From UBA4720 sp038227135 (GTDB lineage Bacteria; Gemmatimonadota; Gemmatimonadetes; Gemmatimonadales; Gemmatimonadaceae): a DNA stretch of 64,000 bases. The notes under the pieces are model-generated. The model did no database searches, was not told where the DNA came from, and was given only the letters and a program-made list of their open reading frames with translations. Made by a program: the position numbers and the translations under genes. Below are positions 44,360 to 53,000 of this stretch, piece after piece (within the stretch, counting starts at the first letter, position 1; each line of letters starts with the position of its first letter). Location of the stretch: contig JBBRQC010000008.1 in the NCBI GenBank assembly GCA_038227135.1, positions 24,237 to 88,236 on the forward strand. Reading direction: 5' to 3'.

Positions 44360-45800
44360 ACCTGTCTGGGTCCGCCGTCTTGATGATGGTGCGCGCGTAT
44401 TGACCGCCCGCCTCGGGGATCGCGAGGTCTGCGACGAGCGGCGGACTGATTCTGTTGCCCTGTGCGTCGCTGATAATCTTAACTATCGGCCTGGACAATG
44501 CTTCGGGGTTGGGGTTCGACGCGGAGACGACAGCGAGCTCGAAGGTGTCCAGCACGACGAGCGTTCCAACGGGGTAGATGCCCAGCAGGTTGATGAAAGC
44601 CTTGACGAGGACAGGATCCAGCCCGCGACGCGAGTTGTCGCGCATCTCCTCCAGAACGTCGGAGGGGGCAAGCGCCTCAGTCTTGTACACGCGCCTGGAG
44701 GTGGCGGCGTCGTAGCCGTCGGCGATCGACACGATCTTGCTGAGCAAGCTGACCTGACGCGGGCGGATGGATTTCGGGTAGCCCGTGAGGTCGATCTTCA
44801 TGTGATGCTCATGGCACACCGTCATCGCCCGGTAGGAGAGCTCTTCCTGCTGCCGTCTGAACTGGAAAAGGACCAGAACCCCGAGCCACGGATGCGCGGC
44901 CATCCATTTCCATTCCTCTTCCGTCAGCTCCCCGGTCTTTTGAAGAAGATCGAGCGGCACGCGAGACTTGCCGATGTCGTGCATCAGCGCCGCGAGACCC
45001 AACTCGTAGAGCTGGAGTTTGGTCATCCCGAGCCGCCGCCCAAGCGCGATCGAGAAAATGCAGACGTTCACGGAATGGGTGAACGTATACTCGTCGTAAT
45101 CGCGGATCGCGGTGAGACCAATGAGCGACGTCTCCTCGTTCAGCACCTGGTCGACGATTCCCTGCACTACTCTCTTGATCTTGCGGATGTTCGGCGTCTT
45201 GCCGATGCGAACCGAGTTGATGACGTCTTTCGTGACCGCTACCGACTGGGAGTAGGTGCGATTCGCCGCCGCCTTGGCTTCTTCGTTGAACTCCCGGTCA
45301 GTCTGGGTTTCCGTCGGGGCATCGAGCTGAAAGCTCTCGATGTTCGCCTCGCCCAGGCGCTTGACGATCTCCGCATACCGCTCGGGCGGAGCGTTTTGTG
45401 TTTCCCCTCCGAGGAGTGATAGAAGAAACGTCCAATCCCTCGCCAATGAGTTCGGAGCGACGTGAATCGCGCCGATGCCGGAAACCTTGCACAGTGTCAG
45501 GATGTGACCGAATGTCGCGTAATTGCTGAGATCCAGTCTCAGTCGGGTGGAATTTATGAAGATGAATTCGCCGGACACCCGGAACTCGAGCTCGCCTTCT
45601 TCGGCGCGAAGCTCTTCGGCCACCTGGGCGAGCTCCGCCAATGACTTCTGGACAGCGGTGTGCTCGAGGGGATAAAGCTTGATCGCGCGCAGCGCCGCGT
45701 AGAATGAAATCATGAAGTTCCTTCCACCGCGGCGAACGTTTGCGCCGGACTGGCGATCGCCTTCGCGCACTGACTGCGTGACCGCTCCGACCGCGCTCAT
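44328..45800 (-). CDS. HD-GYP domain protein with N-terminal domain shared with the neighbouring HEAT protein
   Basis: A 490-residue cytosolic protein. The N-terminal part (about residues 32-135) resembles the N-terminus of the HEAT-repeat protein encoded upstream. The HD-GYP domain (about 215-400) keeps the metal-binding set: THS, HDIGK, AHPWLG, HEHH and IADGYDA. The GYP motif is preserved (LTGYP), but the usual DGxGYP reads DLTGYP. This domain degrades cyclic di-GMP or related cyclic dinucleotides in characterised members. ATG 45800 overlaps the HEAT gene stop (ATGA); the frame is open to 45926, inside that gene. It lies between trpB and trpA. Confidence 0.88.
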   Translation of the reverse strand: MSAVGAVTQSVREGDRQSGANVRRGGRNFMISFYAALRAIKLYPLEHTAVQKSLAELAQVAEELRAEEGELEFRVSGEFIFINSTRLRLDLSNYATFGHILTLCKVSGIGAIHVAPNSLARDWTFLLSLLGGETQNAPPERYAEIVKRLGEANIESFQLDAPTETQTDREFNEEAKAAANRTYSQSVAVTKDVINSVRIGKTPNIRKIKRVVQGIVDQVLNEETSLIGLTAIRDYDEYTFTHSVNVCIFSIALGRRLGMTKLQLYELGLAALMHDIGKSRVPLDLLQKTGELTEEEWKWMAAHPWLGVLVLFQFRRQQEELSYRAMTVCHEHHMKIDLTGYPKSIRPRQVSLLSKIVSIADGYDAATSRRVYKTEALAPSDVLEEMRDNSRRGLDPVLVKAFINLLGIYPVGTLVVLDTFELAVVSASNPNPEALSRPIVKIISDAQGNRISPPLVADLAIPEAGGQYARTIIKTADPDRYGITPGDYLL

Positions 45801-47500
45801 GTGGCTGATCCCCGAATCGCCCGGCTCACCGCATTCCTCACGATCACGTCCTTCTCGCTGGCAGCTTTGTTGAGCACCTCCATCGCTTTGGAAGTTCCAA
45901 TTTTCCCGAGTGCCACGGCCGCGCACGCGCGAAACTCGGAGTCGTCGCGCTTGCCGCCCATGAACCCCTTCGCGTGCAGCACGCCATCGAGGAGCGCGAT
46001 TCCGCCGTCACCGCACATCGCACCGAACGCCTCGAAGAACGCCATTTTCTCCGTGAGGTTGCTCTCGCGAAGATCCTTCCCTTTTATCGCCGCTTCGATG
46101 CGCGGGAGCGCGGCGCGCGCGTTGCGCGAGCCGATTGCGCGGACGGAGACGATCCGCACCTCGCGATCCTCGTCGACGAGGGCCCTCTCGAGCATTTGCA
46201 TGGCTCCTGGCGAGCCGATCTCAGTCAGCGCAGTGACGGCGGCAACGCGCATTTCCGGCTCCCCGACGGTGAGCATCTTTCCGAGAGCCGGCACCGCCGC
46301 GGGGGACTTGAGCACGGCTGCCCGGCGGATCGCCTCGAGAACAACCGCTTCATCATCAGAGCCGATGAGACGAATGAGCTCTGCGCTGTGCGCTGAAGCA
46401 AGGCGCGTGGCCGCCAGCTCGAGCAGCATCTTCAGCTGCGGGTTGTTGCTGCGTCCAATCCAGGAAAGAACCGTCTCCAGCGCACGGGCCTGCAGAATAC
46501 CGAATAGCTCGTCCAGCTCCATCTGCGGGGCGCGGAGTGGGGAGCCTTCGAGCGCCTGGAGGAGCTGGCCCAGCGGCTTCGGGTCGCTCATCAATTCGCC
46601 GAGTTGCGTCAATCGCTGCTTTTGCGGCTCGAGAATGTCCGGCGCCCGACCCGCGGTGACGCTGGCTTCGCGAAGCAGATACGCCGCGTTTCTGTATTGC
46701 GCCGAAGAGAGGAGTATGAGCAGAAAGTAGTCGAGGAGTCCGCAAATCTCCTCCCGGACGGTCGGGTCCTTGTGGGTCTCGAATATGTCCAGGAGAGAGG
46801 CGATCACAGCGGGACGCAAATCGGTCGAGAACTCGCGCTTGATCTCGCCCTGGAGGTACTCGACTTCCCGGTCGTCGAGGAAGTAAAGCGTGGAATCGAA
46901 GTCATCGAGACTCGCGATAGACGAGTTCGTGGTCTCCAGTCCCGCCTCCGCCTGGGCGGGAGAGAGAATTTTTTCTTTCTGCTCGGCGCGCTCCATCGAA
47001 TCAACGCCGGGACCGCCCTCGGCGGTCAGGTCCACGTACTTGTACTGGAGAGTCGCAAACTCCCGTTCCCACATCAGGGTCAGCAGATCGTCGTCGTCGT
47101 CGGTCGCCTTGCGCACACGCTGGAGCAGATCGAAGAAGGTTCCGAGCTCTTCACCCTCGAAGCCCTTCAGCATCTTGAGCTCGCGAATTCCGTCCTTGTA
47201 GAGGAGCCAGGCAATGTTGTCACTGGTTCGCTCGTGCTCGTCGAGGACGACTCGTCCTTCCCACATCAGCTGCGTCTCGACGATTTGAATGTCGATCTCC
47301 TCGGTGTTCTTCCAGATCCCCGCAAAGGCCTCGCGCACCGCCTCGAGCGACCGCGCGTGCATCGGGTTATTGGGGAGGTAGAGCTGGTGGGCCCGGACAG
47401 CCTTGACGAACGACTTGAGAAGGTCGGTTACGAGAACAATCGGAAAGGACGGCTCATCGAGCTCGTCCTGTTCCGCGTTTGCGGTTGCCGAGGTTGTCAT
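45797..47500 (-). CDS. HEAT-repeat protein of unknown function
   Basis: A 567-residue cytosolic protein. Residues about 22-135 form a domain also found at the start of the HD-GYP protein encoded downstream (SFVKAVRAHQLY matches SFYAALRAIKLY). A variable middle region follows. From about residue 370, HEAT/PBS-lyase-like repeats appear, with segments such as EMRVAAVTALTEIGSPGAM and REVRIVSVRAIGSRNARAAL. HEAT repeats usually mediate protein-protein contacts. Coupled to trpB by a four-base overlap (ATGA) and to the HD-GYP gene in the same way, so the pair is probably co-expressed with tryptophan genes. Confidence 0.82.
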   Translation of the reverse strand: MTTSATANAEQDELDEPSFPIVLVTDLLKSFVKAVRAHQLYLPNNPMHARSLEAVREAFAGIWKNTEEIDIQIVETQLMWEGRVVLDEHERTSDNIAWLLYKDGIRELKMLKGFEGEELGTFFDLLQRVRKATDDDDDLLTLMWEREFATLQYKYVDLTAEGGPGVDSMERAEQKEKILSPAQAEAGLETTNSSIASLDDFDSTLYFLDDREVEYLQGEIKREFSTDLRPAVIASLLDIFETHKDPTVREEICGLLDYFLLILLSSAQYRNAAYLLREASVTAGRAPDILEPQKQRLTQLGELMSDPKPLGQLLQALEGSPLRAPQMELDELFGILQARALETVLSWIGRSNNPQLKMLLELAATRLASAHSAELIRLIGSDDEAVVLEAIRRAAVLKSPAAVPALGKMLTVGEPEMRVAAVTALTEIGSPGAMQMLERALVDEDREVRIVSVRAIGSRNARAALPRIEAAIKGKDLRESNLTEKMAFFEAFGAMCGDGGIALLDGVLHAKGFMGGKRDDSEFRACAAVALGKIGTSKAMEVLNKAASEKDVIVRNAVSRAIRGSAT

Positions 47501-48681
47501 TCGGGAAGAAGTCCCATCTCAGTTATCTGCGCGAGATCCTTGTCGCCCCGTCCGCTGATGCAGATCAGGAGGGCGTCAGTTTCTTTCCACCGACCCTTGT
47601 CCTTGACGACCCAGGCGACTGCGTGTGACGTCTCCAAAGCCGGGATTATGCCCTCCAGACGGCTGAGGATGCCCAGACCCTCAACGGCCTCCTCGTCGGT
47701 GATCGAGACGTAGAGCGCTCGCCCGGTATCCTTGAGATGCGAGTGCTCCGGACCAACGCCGGGGTAGTCCAGTCCGGCGGAGATGGAGTGGGCCGGATGG
47801 ACCTGGCCGCTTTCGTCCTGAAGGAGATAGCTCAGTGAGCCGTGGAGAACTCCAGGAACACCGCGTTGGAGCGATGCGGAATGCTCCCCGCTGTCGAGGC
47901 CTTTGCCCGCCGCCTCTACCCCGACGAGCTCGACCGCAGTATCGCCCACGAACGCGTGGAAGATACCCATCGCGTTCGACCCTCCTCCGACGCAGGCGAC
48001 GACGCTCGTTGGAAGCCGTCCCGTCGCCTCCAGCATCTGCTCCCTCGCTTCGCGGCCAATCACCGCCTGGAAGTCGCGCACCATCCTGGGATAGGGCGCA
48101 GGGCCGACTACCGAGCCGATTATGTAATAGCTGTCACTTACGTTCGTGACCCAGTCGCGGATCGCTTCGCTCGTCGCATCCTTCAGCGTTCGCGTCCCCG
48201 AGCGAACCGGGATGACCTTGGCGCCCATCAGCCGCATGCGAAAAACGTTGAGCTCCTGCCGCCGCATGTCCTCTTCGCCCATATACACAGTGCAGTCGAG
48301 CCCGAACCGTGCGCACACCGTCGCGGTGGCAACTCCATGCTGACCCGCGCCGGTCTCTGCGATGATCCGTCGCTTTCCCATGCGCTGCGCGAGCAAAGCC
48401 TGACCCAGGGCGTTGTTGATCTTGTGGGCCCCGGTGTGGTTCAGATCCTCGCGCTTGAGATAGACGGCGCAGCCGACTTCCTCAGAAAACCTCGGGGCCG
48501 TACTGAGCGGAGACGGTCGCCCAACGTATTCCTTGAGCAGCCGGTCCAACTCGGCGACGAACTGTTTATCCCGCATGGCGTCGTCGAACGCCGAATGGAG
48601 CTCATCCAGCGCCGGGATGAGCGTTTCGGGCACATATCGTCCCCCAAACGCTCCAAAGCGGTGTACGCTATCCGTCGCCAC
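47497..48681 (-). CDS. trpB: Tryptophan synthase beta subunit
   Basis: A 394-residue PLP enzyme joining indole and serine. The Schiff-base Lys is K87 in NHTGAHKINN, the same number as in Salmonella TrpB. ETGAGQHGVA and the phosphate-binding GGGSNAMG loop are present. GTG start one base after the trpF stop. The downstream HEAT-repeat gene overlaps its stop by four bases. Confidence 0.97.
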   Translation of the reverse strand: MATDSVHRFGAFGGRYVPETLIPALDELHSAFDDAMRDKQFVAELDRLLKEYVGRPSPLSTAPRFSEEVGCAVYLKREDLNHTGAHKINNALGQALLAQRMGKRRIIAETGAGQHGVATATVCARFGLDCTVYMGEEDMRRQELNVFRMRLMGAKVIPVRSGTRTLKDATSEAIRDWVTNVSDSYYIIGSVVGPAPYPRMVRDFQAVIGREAREQMLEATGRLPTSVVACVGGGSNAMGIFHAFVGDTAVELVGVEAAGKGLDSGEHSASLQRGVPGVLHGSLSYLLQDESGQVHPAHSISAGLDYPGVGPEHSHLKDTGRALYVSITDEEAVEGLGILSRLEGIIPALETSHAVAWVVKDKGRWKETDALLICISGRGDKDLAQITEMGLLPE

Positions 48682-48682
48682 T

Positions 48683-49333
48683 CTACTGAACTCGAGTGCC
48701 GGAAACCGCCGCGTAGAATTCGCGCATCAACCAGGGATCCTTGATACCGGGCGCGCTCTCGACACCAGACGAGACATCCACCACATCTGGCGCGAGGGTC
48801 CGCACCGCCGATCCCACATTGCCGGGCCTGAGGCCGCCAGCGAGCACGACCGCCGAGCTGCCTCTGTCGCGGGCGAGATCGACCGCGAGCTCGTTCCAAG
48901 GGAGAGCCTGGCCGGTCCCACCCAGCTGCTTCTCACTCCTTGCATCGAGGACGATCGCATCCGCGCTGTCGAACAACGCTTCGGATTCGTGAGGAATGTG
49001 CGCGCCAGCGATTCTGATCGCGGCCCAGATCTCTCCGCCGAATTGCCCGCGGATCGCCCGCACGTCGGACGTGCTCGGATTATTGTGCAGCTGCACGATG
49101 TCCAGGTGAGTTTCCTCCGCGGCGCGCGCGATTTCGTCAGGGTCGTTCGTGCCGAATACTCCCACGTGTATCACCGTCTTCCCGGCCGCCTCGAAAATTT
49201 TCTTCGCCTGTGCGGGCGTAACGCGCCGCGGCCCATCCGCGAAGACCACGCCAATGTAGCTCGCCCCGATTTCCGCGCCGATCGCTGCATCCTGCGGCCG
49301 CGTCATCCCGCAGAACTTAACCTTTGCGAGCAC
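48683..49333 (-). CDS. trpF: Phosphoribosylanthranilate isomerase
   Basis: A 216-residue TIM-barrel isomerase of tryptophan synthesis. Catalytic Cys is in VKFCGMTRPQDA near the N-terminus. The general acid Asp is in IVLDARSEKQLGGTG, and LAGGLRPGNV binds phosphate. GTG start; the first 17 bases overlap the trpC end. Confidence 0.95.
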   Translation of the reverse strand: MLAKVKFCGMTRPQDAAIGAEIGASYIGVVFADGPRRVTPAQAKKIFEAAGKTVIHVGVFGTNDPDEIARAAEETHLDIVQLHNNPSTSDVRAIRGQFGGEIWAAIRIAGAHIPHESEALFDSADAIVLDARSEKQLGGTGQALPWNELAVDLARDRGSSAVVLAGGLRPGNVGSAVRTLAPDVVDVSSGVESAPGIKDPWLMREFYAAVSGTRVQ

Positions 49334-50180
49334 CGGCCGTCCGTGCTACGCCCGTGAGAGCGCGAACCGCTGCCTCGGGATCGGCCGAGGCCGAAAGCTC
49401 CGAACCAACGAGTACCGCATCCGCCCCGGCCTCCGCCAAGCTGGTGACATCTGCGGGCGACTTGACGCCGCTCTCAGCTATAGCCACGAACTCGCGCGGG
49501 ATCAGCGGCAGGAGTCGGAGCGAAGTCTCCGGATCGATCTCCAGCGTTTCGAGATTCCTGTTGTTGACGCCGATCAAGCGTGCATCGAGTGAGAGTGCGA
49601 GGTCCAGTTCCCGTGCGTCGCGTACCTCGACAAGAATCTCGATCCCGAAATCATCGCCAGCCTTGATCAGCTCCCTGAGCCGATCGGGAGACACCGCTCG
49701 AGCAATCACGAGCGCCGCGGATGCCCCCAGCGAGCGAGCCTCGAGGATCTGCACCACTTCGACATGAAAATCCTTCTTCAAAAGGGGCGTTGCGACGGTG
49801 GTTCCCGCACGCGTCAAGTCGTCGTTGGAGCCCGAGAACCGGCTCGGCTCAGTAAGAATCGAAATTCCTGCTGCCCCGCCCTTTTCGTAGGCTAGAACCT
49901 GCTTCTCCAAATCGAGCCCGGAATTGATCACGCCCTTCGAGGGCGACGACCGCTTTACCTCGGCGACAATCCCAACGTTCGCCCGCTTCAGCGCGGCCGC
50001 AAATCGGGCAGGTTTGGTCATCGCCCCGATCGCGCGCATCAGCTCGGCCCTACGAGGGGCGAGCGTGGCGGCACGGACGCGTGCTTCGTCTGTCAGCTCA
50101 CCGAGAGTACCGCCGGGCGGTGTCCAGGCAGAAAGTGCTTGCGCTTCGGTTGATCTTCGGCTAACGTAGGAATTCGGCAA
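49317..50180 (-). CDS. trpC: Indole-3-glycerol phosphate synthase
   Basis: A 287-residue enzyme closing the indole ring. Catalytic residues lie in AEVKRSSPSKG, LLKKDFHV and VGVNNRNLETLE-type segments (IGVNNRNL here), with AESGVKSPADV and VLVGSELS near the C-terminus. The start is a TTG at 50180 without a clear ribosome-binding site; a later start is possible because residues 1-25 are not conserved. It is the first gene of the minus-strand trp-fol-pan block and diverges from lexA across 56 bases. Confidence 0.95.
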   Translation of the reverse strand: MPNSYVSRRSTEAQALSAWTPPGGTLGELTDEARVRAATLAPRRAELMRAIGAMTKPARFAAALKRANVGIVAEVKRSSPSKGVINSGLDLEKQVLAYEKGGAAGISILTEPSRFSGSNDDLTRAGTTVATPLLKKDFHVEVVQILEARSLGASAALVIARAVSPDRLRELIKAGDDFGIEILVEVRDARELDLALSLDARLIGVNNRNLETLEIDPETSLRLLPLIPREFVAIAESGVKSPADVTSLAEAGADAVLVGSELSASADPEAAVRALTGVARTAGARKG

Positions 50181-50208
50181 ATGTTCGGTGGGAAGGACCG
50201 ACCGGTCC
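50172..50208. promoter_or_regulatory. Candidate operator elements between trpC and lexA
   Basis: Two patterns lie in the 56-base divergent gap or at its edge. One is a direct repeat TTCGG-N6-TTCGG (50173-50188), which can also be read as ATTC-N7-GTTC, an 11-base period like the GTTC-N7-GTTC LexA box of alphaproteobacteria. The other is an inverted repeat GGACC-N4-GGTCC (50195-50208). Either could bind LexA for self-repression; neither matches a motif I know for this phylum. Confidence 0.3.
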
Positions 50209-50236
50209 GTACTTCAACCAGCCGCGGAAAAAGGAT

Positions 50237-50845
50237 ATGTCGCTCACAAAACGCCAGCGGGAGATTCTTACCTACCTTTCGAGCTACTCTGATGAGCACG
50301 GGTATGCGCCGAGCTTCGAGGAGATTGCGACGCAGTTTAACTATAACTCCCTCGCCACCGTCCACGAACATCTCACCAATCTCGAGCGCAAGGGCTACAT
50401 CAAGCGCGCCTACAATGAGAGTCGCGGGATAGAACTCATGCCGTCAGACGTGCTCCCTCGGGCGATGTCCCTGCCTCTGCTCGGTACGGTGGCTGCCGGC
50501 TTGCCGATCGAGGCCATTCAAATGCCCGAGACCATCGGGGTGCCCGAAGATCTGGTGCGGCGCGGTGGCAACCACTACGTCCTGCGGGTTCGCGGCAACT
50601 CGATGATCGATGAGCAGATTCGCGACGGCGACTTTGTCATCGTAAATGAGAAGAGTACGGCCGACAACGGAGAGATGGTTATCGCGCTGATCGACGGTAC
50701 GTCTGCAACGGTAAAGAAGTTTTACCGTGAGCGCGACGGGCGAATCCGACTGCAGCCGGCCAACGAAGCCATGAACCCGATTTACGTACATGAGAACGAC
50801 ATCTCCATCCAGGGCATCGTCGTAGGCGTCCTGAGAAGGTTCTAG
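50237..50845 (+). CDS. lexA: SOS repressor LexA
   Basis: A 202-residue repressor of DNA-damage genes that cleaves itself when RecA is active. The N-terminal winged helix (1-70) includes a recognition helix around SLATVHEHLTNLERKG. The cleavage site is A87-G88 (GTVAAGLP), with catalytic Ser122 (GNSMIDEQ) and Lys160 (ATVKKFY). ATG 50237 is preceded closely by AAGG. Convergent with trpD; stop codons are 11 bases apart with no visible terminator between them. Confidence 0.96.
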   Translation: MSLTKRQREILTYLSSYSDEHGYAPSFEEIATQFNYNSLATVHEHLTNLERKGYIKRAYNESRGIELMPSDVLPRAMSLPLLGTVAAGLPIEAIQMPETIGVPEDLVRRGGNHYVLRVRGNSMIDEQIRDGDFVIVNEKSTADNGEMVIALIDGTSATVKKFYRERDGRIRLQPANEAMNPIYVHENDISIQGIVVGVLRRF

Positions 50846-50856
50846 AGATCGGCCTC

Positions 50857-51912
50857 TTAAGTCGTTGCCTTGTTGGATCTTGGGTTCGCCTGTCTCAAGC
50901 GATCAAGAACTGCCTTAGCCTGCCCGGTGTCGATGGATTTCCTCGCTGCGCCAACCCCGTCGGCGAATGTCATCACGCGGCCACTGACATAGATCGCGGC
51001 CGCCGCGTTCAGCAGCGTCGCTGCCCGGGCGCCGGCCGACCCTTTCCCGTCCAGAAGCGAAGCAATGATTTGCGCGTTCTCGGCGGGTTCACTTCCGGCG
51101 AGATCCTCCAGGGCGATCTTCTTGAATCCGTGCTCTTCGGGCTGAATGGTCCAACGGGTCGTCGATGCGTTTCGCACCTCCACGACATGCGTCGGCCCGA
51201 GCGGCGAGACTTCGTCCAGGCCCGGCTCGCCGTACACGACCATTGCGTGGATGGTCCCGAGCGCGGCCAGAGCCCCAGCCAGCACCGGGGCTCGCTCCAC
51301 GTCGGAGACACCCACGACCTGCCGGCCCGCCCGCGCCGGATTCGCTAGCGGGCCGACGATGTTCATCACCGTAGGTATCCCAAGCTCGCGCCGGACCGGC
51401 CCGACGTGGCGCATCGCCGGATGCATCAGTGGGGCGAACATGAAGACAATTCCCGCCTCACGAAGGGAAGCTTCCATCGTTGAGACCGGAACGTCGATCC
51501 CCACGCCGAGCGCCTCGAGAACGTCAGCGCTCCCGCATTTGGTGGTGAACGAGCGATTCCCGTGCTTCGCGATGCGGACTCCCGCTCCAGCGGCGACGAT
51601 GGCGGCTACGGTCGAGATGTTGAATGTCGGAACGGCTCCGCCTCCGGTTCCGCACGTATCCACCAGATCATCGGGCGATTCAGCGGAAAGGGTCACCATC
51701 GCACTCCGGAGCGCTCTCACGACGCCCGCCACGACATCCACGCTCTCTCCAGTGGCGCGGAGCGCCGAGAGCAAAGCCGCAACCTGCACCGCGGTTGCCT
51801 CGCCGCGCATCACGATGTCAAATGCCGCCTGCGCGTCGTCGGCGCTGAGAGCCTCCCGAAAGGCGAGCTTATGGATCGCGCTTTGGAGCGCGTTGGAAGG
51901 CGGGACGCTCAT
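50857..51912 (-). CDS. trpD: Anthranilate phosphoribosyltransferase
   Basis: A 351-residue enzyme transferring phosphoribose to anthranilate. Diagnostic motifs are DTCGTGGGAVPTFNIST (PRPP binding), KHGNRS and FMFAPLMHPAMRHVGPVRRELG. It is separated from the other trp genes by lexA on the other strand, so it probably has its own transcript with the upstream coiled-coil gene. trpE and trpG are not in the window. Confidence 0.96.
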   Translation of the reverse strand: MSVPPSNALQSAIHKLAFREALSADDAQAAFDIVMRGEATAVQVAALLSALRATGESVDVVAGVVRALRSAMVTLSAESPDDLVDTCGTGGGAVPTFNISTVAAIVAAGAGVRIAKHGNRSFTTKCGSADVLEALGVGIDVPVSTMEASLREAGIVFMFAPLMHPAMRHVGPVRRELGIPTVMNIVGPLANPARAGRQVVGVSDVERAPVLAGALAALGTIHAMVVYGEPGLDEVSPLGPTHVVEVRNASTTRWTIQPEEHGFKKIALEDLAGSEPAENAQIIASLLDGKGSAGARAATLLNAAAAIYVSGRVMTFADGVGAARKSIDTGQAKAVLDRLRQANPRSNKATT

Positions 51913-51921
51913 TGTTGCTGG

Positions 51922-52839
51922 TTACAGCGAGGAAGCTTGCTCTTTCGACGAAACGATCTGAAGCACTTCTTCCAGAATCTTGCGCGGCTCTCCGCGACCA
52001 GCAGTCGCGTGGCGCAACGCCTGCTCCACTCGATAGATGATGTTGCTCTGGGTTTGGAGAGCTTCGCCCTGCGCGTGCAGCTGGACATGCGCCTTTTCCA
52101 GCTTCGTAACCGCCACCCGCACCTGTTCTTCCACCGCGGACAGCCGCTCGGCCGTAGCTCTGGCCTCGACTGATGCGACCTCAATCGCCCGCTTCAGCTG
52201 AGAGACGCGAATCGAATCGTTGCCTCCCTTCCCGTTCAGCGCCGACTGCGCGTCCGCCAGCTTGCGTTGAAGGTCGTGCAGTGCTCGGGCGTTTTCCTCG
52301 TTGAGAGCCTTGGTGAGCTCTTCCAGTGTTCGGACCGCCTCTTCGCGCGCGCGACGCTCGGCCAATCGGGCGAAAGCCAGCGAGAACAGATCCACCGCGG
52401 GCGCAACTTTTTCCGATAGCCTGTGACCGAATCGGGTCTTCGGCTCAGAAAGCGCGAGGACGCCGGCGAGTTCACCGTCGACCAGAAGTCCACGAAGAAG
52501 GAGCACACCGGCTTCAGGAGACGCCCCGGTGCCAAGCAGCTTTTGGTAGTCGCCCGACTCGGTACCCAGGTCTGCCCACTGCTTACCGGCGCTGATCGTA
52601 CGCCTGATCGCGCTCGGAAGGTGGTCGACTGCGATCTCGAACTGTGCCGTCCTCATGCCTTCGTGCGCGGGCATCAGGCGCTCCGCTAGCAGATCGCGGC
52701 GGGCGTCGTAAATGAAAAGCACGACATTTCCGTTGCGATCGTGCTCAGTGACGTCCTGACTTAGCGCGTTGAGCGCCTCGGAAACGTTGCCTGCCGAGGC
52801 GAGTACGGTGGACAGTGCAGCAAGAGTTCGTGGGGCCAT
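51922..52839 (-). CDS. GAF-like and coiled-coil protein of unknown function
   Basis: A 305-residue cytosolic protein. The first 160 residues have alternating strand and helix segments (VVLFIYDARRDLLAERLMP, GVLLLRGLLVDGELAGVLAL) resembling a GAF sensor domain. Residues about 160-280 are a long coiled coil rich in Glu, Ala, Arg and Leu. No catalytic domain (kinase, cyclase, phosphatase) is present, so a scaffolding or sensing role is possible. It is the first gene before trpD on the minus strand, nine bases apart. Confidence 0.6.
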   Translation of the reverse strand: MAPRTLAALSTVLASAGNVSEALNALSQDVTEHDRNGNVVLFIYDARRDLLAERLMPAHEGMRTAQFEIAVDHLPSAIRRTISAGKQWADLGTESGDYQKLLGTGASPEAGVLLLRGLLVDGELAGVLALSEPKTRFGHRLSEKVAPAVDLFSLAFARLAERRAREEAVRTLEELTKALNEENARALHDLQRKLADAQSALNGKGGNDSIRVSQLKRAIEVASVEARATAERLSAVEEQVRVAVTKLEKAHVQLHAQGEALQTQSNIIYRVEQALRHATAGRGEPRKILEEVLQIVSSKEQASSL

Positions 52840-52966
52840 CGTGGGATCAGCCGGTCATCATTAGAGTGTGAGTCTCGCCGGGTGCGGCAGCCGCGTACTG
52901 CGAACGGCGGTTCCACATTGACCAGCCAACCAGCGAAAGTCAATCATATTCAACGCTTTACGTTCC

Positions 52967-52992
52967 TTGACACTAGGTCGCGCGAGGATAAT
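52967..52992 (+). promoter_or_regulatory. Candidate promoter of the truA-pur operon
   Basis: TTGACA (52967-52972) and GATAAT (52987-52992) resemble -35 and -10 boxes. The spacer is only 14 bases, shorter than optimal, and the ATG at 53001 lies eight bases after the -10, implying a very short or absent leader. Treated as a weak candidate. Confidence 0.3.
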
Positions 52993-53000
52993 TTCACGCG

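Noticed and set aside
50181..50236. trp attenuator or T-box before trpC
   Set aside because: The 56-base gap has no leader peptide with Trp codons and no terminator/antiterminator pair.
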